This document shows, piece by piece, positions 1-9,501 of a stretch of 64,000 nucleotides of DNA. Source of the stretch: Chytridium lagenaria (lineage: Eukaryota; Chytridiomycota; Chytridiomycetes; Chytridiales; Chytridiaceae); contig JAHLKC010000014.1 in NCBI GenBank assembly GCA_025449115.1, positions 186,001-250,000 on the forward strand, in the 5' to 3' direction. Position 1 is the stretch's first letter, and each line of letters begins with the position of its first letter. The notes under the pieces were generated by a model that saw nothing but the letters and a program-made list of their open reading frames with translations, ran no database searches and was not told where the DNA came from. The position numbers and the translations under genes were made by a program.

Positions 1-580
1 GGTCGTCGTGGAGTGGGCGAGCTTCAAGTCCAGCCTGTTGTTGGAATTATTATGGGTTCTGACTCTGATCTTCCGTCGATGAAGCCCGCAGCAAGCATTT
101 TGAAAGAATTTGGAGTACCCTTTGAACTTACGATTGTTTCTGCCATCGTACACCCCATCGAATGGTGGAATACGCTGAGTCTGCACACTTGCGAGGTATT
201 AAGGTCATCATTGCTGCCGCTGGTGGCGCTGCACACTTGCCAGGAATGGTAGCAGCATTGACGCCGTTGCCAGTTATTGGTGTTCCGATTGCCCTGAAGT
301 TTTTGGACGGAGTTGACTCGCTTCACTCTATTGTGCAAATGCCGGTGAGTCATTTGCTTTGTAGTTCGAGCATTGAATAAGAACAAATTTTTAGCGTGGT
401 GTTCCTGTTGCAACAGTCGCAATCAATAACTCGACAAACAGCGCTCTTCTGGCTATTCGTATTTTGGGTTCATCAACTCCTCAATACTTGGAGAAAATTG
501 TGGCATATCGGAAGAAGTCTGAGGCTGAGGTCCTTGGAAAGGTTGATAAACTAAAAACTGTGGGCTGGGAGGCTTATTAA
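1..580 (+). CDS. ADE2: Phosphoribosylaminoimidazole carboxylase, C-terminal PurE domain (partial)
   Basis: The protein carboxylates aminoimidazole ribonucleotide in purine synthesis. Only the PurE-like C-terminal part lies in the window; the PurK half would be left of base 1. Visible family marks are [12 protein letters not shown], the [14 protein letters not shown] loop, and [14 protein letters not shown] continuing into [13 protein letters not shown] after an intron at about 345-394. The stop is TAA at 578-580 after VGWEAY. One base appears to be missing near 143-145: the conserved stretch [13 protein letters not shown] is split between two frames. The same kind of break recurs across the window, so it is probably an assembly error. 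The family assignment is certain; the frame break is seen directly and its cause is inferred. Confidence 0.93.
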
Positions 581-660
581 TAAACGAAATCTTACACCAT
601 CCAAGTTCTTGAGTAAAGTAAGCGGCTTTATTAATCGCAAAAATCCAGAAATTGACGGGT

Positions 661-2402
661 TTAAACAAAGCGTTTGCTGTCATTCTTTCCCATCCGCACA
701 AACACCGATGCTGCATAGACAATAATACCACCCAACATGAAGAAACTTAACGAAAATCCCCAATGCGACGACGATGGTGCATCTTTAATTGCCTGGTGGG
801 CTGCCTGCAGCTTCTCCTGTGATGCTTGAAGCTTATCATTCACTTCTCTTATACCTTGATCGCCCTGCAAAAAAGAAAGTGGCGTTAGTAAGAAGAACAA
901 TTTTGAAGTTTATGAAGACGAGCCAGAGCCGCATACCTGAGTGTTGAACTCGCGAAATGCAATGAAGAGTTCCTGCACGTTATCTGAAAGGGCTTTTACT
1001 TGAGAAGAGACATCATCAACTTTCTTCGCGATTGCGTCTACGGTAGCATCAACAGAGCCGACTGCATTTTTCACGTGCTCGGTAGCGCGTTCATGAACTC
1101 CCGCCGCGATAATTGGAGCCAGCCCAGCTTTACCATGGAGAAGATTCAAGTTATCAATGACTCTAAATTGGCTCTCCAAGAGGTCATTGAGGACCTTGGG
1201 CTAAGATAATTAGATTTGGTGTTGAGTTGACCACTAACGCTAAGAATCTCTTGGAATCCCAATTGTCCAGGCATCTTTTCCTGTTTCTTTTGCGCTTCGT
1301 TGATAGCCTTTTTAATGTCTTCAATTTTCTAAAAAAAAATTAAATATTACTTTGACAGCAAAACCTCTTTTACCTCTTCGGTTTGATGGTCAAGTTTTGA
1401 AATCCTCTTTTTCGTCTGCAGGTTTAAGTTAGCTTGCCAGAATAAAGCAATAAGCCAAAATACCTTCTTTGGCTTTGGGTCTACTTCAAAAGTCTCGAAA
1501 GCATACAAGTCGTGGTCATCTAATCAAAACTATCAGCTTTATCTTGAGTGATTGAAGCTGATTACCACCCATGTGTTCTCCGTACTCGCGGATACTCCAA
1601 AGAAATACTTGGGGGAAGATCAACTCCAACCGAGTAAAGCATTCCGTAAAGGCGTATCCGTCCTGCATCATATCAAGGTCCAACTACAATTCTGTTAAAT
1701 CAATCGGAATGGTGCGCCTGCCCTCAATGTCCTATTAGCATATGTCAACCGCCCCCAAATTGGTTTCGGGGAATTTCTAAAATCTCTGAAGCATCCTCCG
1801 ATAGAACTGGATCCAGCATTGTTATCAAGGCTCATCTCGTATGAGCCGTCGTTCAGATAGGCTGAGACATATGGAGTAACACGCTTCACCCATTAACATA
1901 CGTAAAAAAGGAAACCCTCACGTTCGTATTGACATCAGACGAATCGAAAAAGATTCCGAGTCCTTTCCATTGGTCTTGTGATCCATAGACAGGGCCCTCT
2001 ACGCCTTTTTGCGATGTGTACCATAAGGCAATCCCGTCGTCACCAAGGTATGTCCTTCCAGAAATCCCAAGCGAGAAGTGCAGCTGCCATGCCCTATAAG
2101 GGTTCGGCTCTTGAGCCCACACTGAGCCTCTCATCTTAGGAACACTAGTCGTTAATCTAATGGATTCAGTTGACGAGATGGCATCTATTTTAATTCAGCA
2201 TGCGTCTATTCCTGTAACAATAATACTGACGTCCATGCAGGTCAAAGGAAGGCAGGGTTCCAAAAAAGAGGAAGGGCTTTTTCAGCGATAGACGGTAGTC
2301 ATATCTTCTGGCAATGTCCTCATGGTTTACGCGAAGTGGCTCCGACGCCCATGCACTTGCAACAAGGCATGCAAGTGCGAAGAGTCCCAAAAGTTTCGCC
2401 AT
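661..2402 (-). CDS. L-type (legume-like) cargo lectin, ERGIC-53/Emp47 class
   Basis: This is an ER-Golgi cargo receptor that binds high-mannose glycoproteins. The start at 2402 gives a signal peptide (MAKLLGLFALACLVASAWA). The lectin domain follows, with GHAISSTESIRLT, RGSVWAQ, GDDGIALWYTSQKGVEGPVYG and GLGIFFDSSD. A coiled-coil stalk, one C-terminal membrane helix (FSLSFFMLGGIIVYAASVFV) and a cytosolic tail ending KRFV come next; the tail resembles the KKFF retrieval/export tail of ERGIC-53. Nine exons fit: 2402-2231, 2184-1922, 1883-1722, 1683-1566, 1519-1464, 1415-1374, 1328-1239, 1200-937, 864-661. The intron at 1684-1721 begins with GC. A G5 run at 1611-1615 carries one base too many for the conserved FFGVSAST frame. 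The start codon is 14 bp from that of the divergent AIM32-type gene. Confidence 0.9.
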
Positions 2403-2416
2403 TTCGAGTTGAAAAA

Positions 2417-3784
2417 ATGCAGGGACTCGTCAAATCAAGAGCTGGGTCCCAGATCGTAAGGCTACTGTCAACTAAAGTGACGGACACTTTGCCTCAGAGT
2501 CTTAGAACTCCAGAGGGATTTGTCGGATCAGTTGGGAGTTATCAACAGCATCTAGTGATTGCGACAGGTTTCGACGATTTAGCTTATTAAACTCACTTTT
2601 AATGCTATCAGGTCACCACAATTGGCCAAAGAGCATTACAGAGGACCCATTCGTTGCTCAGATAGTGGGATCAGTCTCCAGGGTACCTGATGTGAAATTC
2701 AACTGTGCAGATAATTCCATAGGAGAGGCTGTGAGTGAGGAGAAAAGAGATATTTTTCTTTATCCTCAAATGATCCAACTCAAAGGCGTCATTCCAGACA
2801 ATGGAAAAGCTGTCGCCAACTTTGTGAAGGCTGCACGGGATAGCCCTCTTACGGCCATTCTGTCTTCCCCTCTCGAAGCCGACATCCTTAAGAATCAAAC
2901 TCATATCATTGTTTGCACGCATGGTGCAGTGGACCAACGATGCGGAAAGTGCGGACAAGACCTTTTCGGAAGGCTTCAGACGGAAATTGATCGAAAAGGA
3001 CTTAGTGGAAAAGTCAAGGTGCAAAGGAGTACCCATGTGGGTGGGCATGCGTTCGCTGCAAACGCGATGTAATGTCGCTATTGTTCTTGTTCTCTATACT
3101 GAGACGGTTTATCACGTAGCGTTTATCCGAGCGGTGACTGGTACGGCCTATTAACAGAAAACGATGTTCCGGCTCTTCTGGATCATCTTAACAACAATAC
3201 TGTATATTGGTCAAAGTGGCGGGGTCGAGCGGGTCTATCGAAGGAGGATCAAATTGGACTGTTCACAACATCGACGGCGCAGGAGGACGATTCGACAGGA
3301 ATATCATGTCGGAAAACCATCAATATTACTATTGTTTTGGAAGATGGGAAAGAGAAAGTTTTGGAAGTTCCTTTAGGAAAGAGTCTTCTCGAGGTGTGCA
3401 AAGATAACAACATTCCGACTGTTGAGGGTATGTGGTCAATACAGCGAATGAGGATATTAAAAGTACGATTTACAGGTGTTTGCGGCGGCCACCTTGAATG
3501 TGCCACTTGTCATATGGCAAGGTATCGATAAGGCTTTCTCTGAATATGGGCCTAACCCTCCGTTTTCTTTGTAGTTGATATGACGCAACTAGATAAGGTG
3601 CCCCCGCCATCGGAGGAAGAACTAGACATGCTTGAATATGCCATACACCGTGTTGACAGGTATTAGAACAGATCCTTGTTTCAATTGCACTAACGGCGCA
3701 TTTAGCTCACGGCTCATGTGCCAGCTCAAAGCTGATAAGAAGATGGATGGCCTTAGACTGATTGTCCCGAAAGCAAAACAATAA
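2417..3784 (+). CDS. AIM32/APD1-type thioredoxin-like ferredoxin fused to an adrenodoxin-type [2Fe-2S] ferredoxin
   Basis: About 375 residues. The N-terminus (MQGLVKSRAGSQIVRLL) is basic and looks like a mitochondrial presequence. Residues ~35-240 form a Suc_Fer-like domain with CTHGAVDQRC (CX8C) and HVGGH (HX3H), the cluster-ligand motifs of the Apd1/Aim32 family, then YPSGDWYGLLTENDVPALLDH. Residues ~265-375 form a plant/adrenodoxin-type ferredoxin: VCGGHLECATCH gives CX5CX2C, and the fourth Cys is in SSRLMCQLK, followed by MDGLRLIVPKAKQ and stop. Exons: 2417-2567, 2612-3068, 3120-3427, 3476-3521, 3575-3659, 3706-3784. Splicing 3521 to 3575 leaves the frame one base out, so either that junction or a base is wrong. 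All other joins are in frame, so the fusion does not depend on a guess across a stop between the two domains. Confidence 0.85.
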
Positions 3785-3835
3785 ATTTTTGACATTTCTG
3801 CGTCCTGCATCGCAATCCTTGTTTATTGCTTCTTA

Positions 3836-4348
3836 ATGGGCAACTTCCAGGTGCGGCCGGAAACGCCGAGGGACCCAAAGTATCAGGGATTTGGATCAAG
3901 TTCATCTCCAACATCAGCTTCATCCCCAAGGTCTGCAAAATCACCGCAAAGTGCAACATCATCAAGAAGCTTTGGGAGGCTGCCTGGGAGCAGTGGTCTT
4001 CGGAAGCGTCAAAACATTCGGCAGATGGTTGCAAATAACAAGATTGTCATTGGAGAGCCGTAAGCATGCCTTCAGCTTAATTTAATGGCTCCTTCGCTTG
4101 TGTCTTTAAGGGTCTAAAATATAATTCTGTCGACAGGCTGAAGGATACCTTCCAAGTGAGAGGACACTTAACATGGACTTATATTTCTGCTCTTTGCTAA
4201 TGCCATTTGTTGTTTTTGTAGCATTGCCAACATCTCGGGGTGGAAGACGTGGCATCCTTTGATGTAAGCTTCAATTTATTTTAATCCTCAAGGGCTGGAT
4301 ACTTATAAATAGCCAAATTTATTTCAGGGCGTCAGCATAAACCCATAA
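3836..4348 (+). CDS. Small CRIB-motif protein (SPEC/CDC42SE-like Rho-GTPase effector)
   Basis: About 101 residues over four exons (3836-4059, 4137-4155, 4222-4263, 4328-4348). The N-terminus MGNFQV has a Gly2 suitable for myristoylation. A Ser/Pro-rich linker follows, then a basic patch (RKRQNIRQM) and the CRIB-like motif IGEPLKDTFQHCQHLG, which fits I-S/G-x-P...F-x-H-x-x-H-V/L-G. The order short lipid anchor, basic region, CRIB is that of vertebrate CDC42 small effectors, so a membrane-bound Cdc42/Rac reader is inferred. The split CRIB motif is only seen after joining exons, and the joins use GT..AG borders. Alternative: a truncated PAK-type regulator, but no kinase domain follows. Confidence 0.62.
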
Positions 4349-4410
4349 TACCAGCCTCCATCAAAGCCAACATCCCAATGCAAACTCATCCTACACAAAT
4401 TACAAAGTCT

Positions 4411-7400
4411 CTATTTTGTTTCAAATTTCCAGCATCCATCCCAAGATCCCAAAACTGGCACTTCATACACTCCCTCCAAAATCCCTTTACACCGCTCCAA
4501 AAACGTTTTGGATGGGTTATCATCGTTATCTGGATAGCCTTTTTGAAATGACTCATCGCGACAGACCAATTTTGATTTCTATATTCCGCAAGACCGAGCT
4601 CGTAGCATACGAGAGATGTCTAATAATGTTTTGTCAAATACAATATAGATTTAAGGCTCTTACCATGAGTTCGTGGGGTAACTCTTGGTCAATTGGGCCA
4701 AGTACCTCGTATATGGTGACAGGCACGGATTTACCCTTAACTACTACCGCGTCTATCTCGCGCAAATGAAAATGATCCTTCACTTCTTCCCGTGTCTTAT
4801 CACATATCAGTATCATTGTCCCATACACTTTTGTCGCATTCTCGATTCTACTTGCAATATTCACGGCTTCTCCTATTACCGTGTATTCCATGCGTCTAGG
4901 TGATCCGATGTTTCCAGATAACACCATTCCGGTGGAAACGCCGATCCCCATCTTCAAAATGGGCAATCCCATGATTTTGTTACGCTTGTTAAAGCGCGTC
5001 AAGACCATTTCGCATACGAATTGATGCAGCGACGGCGCGGGTTGAGTCATCTGGTTTTACAAATGGAACCCCGAAAAACAGCCATTGCAGCATCCCCAAT
5101 GTATTTGTCCAAAATTCCTGATTCGGCCATGATAGCATCAACGACAGAGGTATAGTGCATGTTAAGCAGAGAAACCACGTTCACCGGATCGGAAGTCTCA
5201 GACAGCGTTGTGACTAAATTGTTTTGTTAGAAAGAGGGGAAATTGATGATTACCTTACAGTTTCTAAGATCAGCAAACACAACGCTAATTTTTTGACGAG
5301 TCCCTCCAAGCGCATTTCCGCCTTCGCTCATGACTTTGTGAACCAAAGCTGGATTCATGTATCGTCCAAGAGTACTCATGACACGTTTCTCCTTACTGAT
5401 GTCCTCCATGACAATAACCACGCCAGTCACTTTCTTTCGTTCAGAACGATTCGAGTCCTCCGTCTCTGTCGTTGATACAATTGACGACGATGAATCATCA
5501 CTCCCATCGACTTTACTCTGTTCCGTCATCTGCACAATGTTGTAATTGACGCTCCTTGCTTTTTCGTTAAGGACAAGTTCGTAATCTTGTGCGCTGATAG
5601 TTCCTTCGCCTCTATATGCACGTTGTATGTCGGCGATAAGGATGCTGTTTTCTTTGCCGAGCCAGTAATCGAAGGATGTGAGACGCATCGTTGCAATCAT
5701 CTCTTCCATTTCGAGTTTAGCGGGGTGATTGATTGTTAACTAAGGCATTAGAGGGATCCAAAACCATATAAATCTTACAAGTCTACCGTTCTTATCTAAA
5801 GTAATAACAACGTTTGTTATACTTTGCAGAATCATGGATAAAAAGTTCCGAGTTTGGCTGGTTTCATGTAATGTGACTTGAAGAGCTTTAAATAAAATAC
5901 TTTTCTCGATAGTGACAGCAGCTGTTTCGTTTAGTCCTTTATAAAGTGGGAAAATTACCTAATGCTGAAAATGCCATTAGCAGCAACTCATCCTCTTTTG
6001 AAAATGTAGATGTTTCTGGAAGTTTATTGATGATCTGAGTTACTCCGATAATTTCGCCTTGCGTGTTCCGCATGGGCATGCAAAGTATGTTTCGAGTTTT
6101 GAAGCCAGTCTTCATGTCGATAGATCATTGAAGCGGGAATCCATGTACGCTAGAAACGGTTGAACAAAATGAAGGAAAAACAACTAAATCTTACCGTTCG
6201 GAATATTCAGCACCTCTCCGGTTGTTGCAACGTGGCCTATTTACGTTTAGCCGATTTGTAATTTATTGAAGACCGAACTATAAACCAACCTGCAATTCCC
6301 TTATTCATTGGAATGCGGATTTCTCCTGAGCCTTGAGCAAGGCTAGACCATAGTTCGCACTTTTCTTTGTCAATCATGAATAGCGCGCATCTCTCTGCAT
6401 TTAATAGTTCTTGTGCGGTTTGCATAATAACTCGAATGAGATCTAAGAAGATTGTGATAAGTACTTCCGAATATTCGTATGATCTCACCTCCTAAATCCA
6501 GCTCCGAAGACATAAGTGAAGCAGTATTGAGTAAAACCCGAATATCGTCAGACTTTCGTAATGCTTGTTGCCGTACTTGCGAGTGATTAAGCAGCAAGGT
6601 CCATACGCTGCTAAGAGCCTTCAACACAAATTCATCCTCGGCCGTGAAGTAAGGTGCAGCACCCGCTTGCGCCTTGTTCACAATCTCAATAACGCCAGAC
6701 ACCCGAAAGTTCTCCGTAAAGACTGGTGCCATCATAATACATTCCATCTCAAGCTTCCCGTACTGCTCATGCACGTCATCCGAGTACTGTTCTGAAGTTT
6801 TAGCGTTGTAGACGTTGACAGTATCTCCTTTCAATACTTTCATTCCCCAGAATATCTTGTCGGTTGCGACAACCGTACCTTCATCCACCCAATTACTAGA
6901 GCGGACAAGGATCTCGGACGTGGTTTCATCAATTGTGTAAAGACATGCGTGCTTTCCTTCAACCGCCTCCAACGCGCATTGAAGAAGTCCAGACATTGCC
7001 TTTTCGCTATCTCCTTCCGTGGCAATTTGGTACATGCATTGAAGAATCCCTTGCATTTTTTTACATCGTGTTGCAAGGAAATTCACCATAGCTCTGGCAG
7101 ATTCCGGGTTTGCTTTGTGAACTTGCTTTAGGATGGCTTCGTAATCATATGTTGAGTTTAAAAGTCTCACGTAAGCGTTGGCGTTCATAAAAGATGGATG
7201 GGGTTGATGGCTTGAATTAGGAAGAGGTGCGGGCGTAGGCGAAGAGGATACGTTGAGGTCTCTAAATGCACGCTCTGTTCCGTATGGATCTGATCCTGTG
7301 GCGCTATCGTCCCCAACCCAGATCTCCGCATCTCGTCGATAAAGCTCTCTCCAAATCGAACATGCTGCTCGTGGCCTCTAAACATCAGGCTTTGCTCTTC

Positions 7401-8289
7401 GCTGCAGTCTCTACTCCTGATTATATGTTATGAGTTATTCTAAAATAGGGAGAGCTACCAGGTGTCAAGGAAAGGAAGTCTCGTCGAGTTAGGTTCAGGG
7501 TCTTTTTCTCTGGGAGGTTTCGATGGAGGAAGTCCGTGTCCAGGTGTTGAAGCTCTCTTTTTACCTGAACGAGATACGGCAAGCTTTTTGAAGGCCTGCG
7601 GGGTAAACACCGTCGCGCTCTTGGGTATAAAATTTCGTGACCAGAGAGAGGATATTTAAAGGTCAGCATCCGAATCGTCATTCGACGCGGAAAAATTAAG
7701 AAATTCAGTAAAGTTTAGTTTCTCTTACGTGTCCAAGGCTAGGTTCTGACATTTTTAGATTTAAGCACGTGCAAATAAGCTCAATTTGCTTAGATGAGCT
7801 CCTGGCCAGAAGTCCCTTCATAAGATGATTCCTCTGTGTGTCGCTCATTGTAGCAAACAGCGACCATATTTTCTGTATGGTCGAATGCACAGAATCAGCT
7901 CCCAATGAGCTACTGCCCCCGCTGGTGCTGACATAATTGCCTCCACCGAAGACCTGCTCTTGTGAAGGTTTTGCCATGTGAATGTGAAGGGTGTTTAGGT
8001 TGAGTCGGGGAAGGGAAGAATCAATATGGCTTCCAATAATGGCGGCATTTGATGAGATATTTGGCGTGTTATTGGTATGATACTTCCCCGTCGCCGTGGG
8101 GAGATCAAAGCTCAGTTTTCTTACAGCTGAGCCATTTGAAGAATTACTACGCTGTTGTTGATGTTGATGTGAAGCCCGCGGAGATGAAACAGGAACTGAG
8201 CCTGTGATAGCCACTGGATCGCTAGTTCTCATTGAGTCATCTCCAAAGAGGTCGACAGTGCCTCTACTGATAGGCGTCGTCTCCCTCAT
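4411..8289 (-). CDS. Class III adenylyl cyclase with tandem GAF and PAS-like sensor domains
   Basis: About 1125 residues in ten exons; start ATG at 8289 after a TTG-opened frame. Order: disordered Ser-rich N-terminus; GAF1 (~345-520, from [18 protein letters not shown]); GAF2 (~535-690, with [19 protein letters not shown] and [21 protein letters not shown]); PAS-like region ([14 protein letters not shown]); catalytic domain (~890-1080). The catalytic domain keeps both metal Asp residues ([21 protein letters not shown]), the Lys of LDKYIGD and Thr of [11 protein letters not shown] expected for ATP specificity, and Asn/Arg of VNIASR. A TPR-like tail ([13 protein letters not shown]...SKTFLERC) ends in [11 protein letters not shown]. 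Frame breaks occur at about 6120-6127, 5074-5078, 4991-4993 and 4540-4544. It probably makes cAMP in response to ligands of the GAF domains. Introns of 37-109 nt. Confidence 0.88.
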
Positions 8290-8673
8290 TTCTATCCTTG
8301 CATGTAATCTGACTACTATAAGGGTTGACAATTCACTTCGATTTGACAATCTCAATGCACTTAGTGAAGATCATCTAAATGTCCTTCAACACCGAACTCA
8401 CACCCAAGAACGATGGGTATTAAATACATCACCACATAATACTTGGAAAAGTAGATGTAATTGAGAAGTTGTGCATGGTGCTGTGAAAGCGTTGTTTAGT
8501 CATTATCCGCTTATCATACTGCTTTCTTGGGGAATCGTAGAACCTATCTATCCTCATGCATTTTTCGCTCATAGCTGCGACATTGATCAAGACCTTGTAA
8601 ATACTTGGAAAGGGGTATGGAGGAGTCCATTCAAGGCAATGATTGTCAAGGCAAAGCTTTTTTATCCAAAATC
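8290..8673. other. Divergent promoter region, cyclase / unknown ORF
   Basis: Between the cyclase start (8289, minus) and the next plus-strand ORF. No coding potential supported by family similarity. It must hold both promoters; no clear TATA or repeat was identified. Confidence 0.3.
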
Positions 8674-9269
8674 ATGATGTCCAATCCACGAGACTACGCG
8701 GCTTTCCCTCATGCCACGTTGAATAGCATCCAGCATCCACTCATTACCACCACTCAATCCTTAAAGCGTCGTCGCTCAAGTGACTTCTCCGATGAAGAAC
8801 CAGTCCTTTCCTCTCGCGTATCATCAAATGATGAGCCCCAAGACCTAAGGGGTGAAGAGTCGTCCGGAAGTCTTCATCCATGGGGAGAGGACGCAACATC
8901 GCCTTTGTACAAGAAAGATTCAAGAGGATTAGAGTTAATGGCATGACAGATACTTCTGTGCCGAACGTATTCTTGATGGGCATGCCTACAATGCATCAAG
9001 TGCCACCTCAACTCCCTCACCATCAGCAAGCAGAGTACGAACATCAAGCAGCCATGGCCAACTACAACCACGTCAACATCCAGTTAGGCATGCTCCACGC
9101 ACATCGAGCTCAGTCTCGGGGCAATCTTATGGAACAACCATCCTTGGCCTTTGAAGACAAAGTTGACATCGAGATGGAGGAACAAGCTGTGGATCAAAGA
9201 TACTCTAACATGAACCGATACCTCCACTGTCTTGCAAAAGAACGCGGAAGAGCAGAACCAGGTTCATAG
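8674..9269 (+). CDS. Unknown protein with NLS-like and acidic regions
   Basis: Two overlapping frames together look like one gene. The first part starts MMSNPRDYAAF and has LKRRRSSDFSDEEPVLSS, a basic nuclear-localisation-like patch next to an acidic/Ser patch. The second part, in another frame, has VQERFKRIRVNG, a His/Gln-rich linker and ends with a helix RYSNMNRYLHCLAKERGR. A one-base break near 8880-8912 would join them, as seen in neighbouring conserved genes. Two adjacent ATGs at 8674 and 8677 are possible starts. I do not recognise the family. A nuclear regulatory protein is a guess from composition only. Confidence 0.45.
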
Positions 9270-9501
9270 CATATTAGTAGCTATCAATCAGCTCGGACCC
9301 CATATTTACACATCCAGTGTCAGGAATGTTGGCTTCTCTCGCCTTTTCCATGCTCTTCAAGAAACTTGCCTTCTCACAGCCAAAAAAAACAAGCATTCAT
9401 TTAAAGTAGACTATTCTCTCAATACATACAAGTGCTACATTTTCCAAATCCTTTCCGTTTGCAAAGCTTTTAGAAATATAATGAAGTTACTTTATAAGAG
9501 T

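Noticed and set aside
24..422. 132-codon minus-strand frame opposite ADE2
   Set aside because: It is antisense to the clearly conserved PurE domain and has no family features.
4411..8289. Cyclase as a pseudogene because of four frame breaks
   Set aside because: All catalytic residues and splice sites are intact, and the same type of break occurs in many essential genes here, so an assembly cause is more likely.
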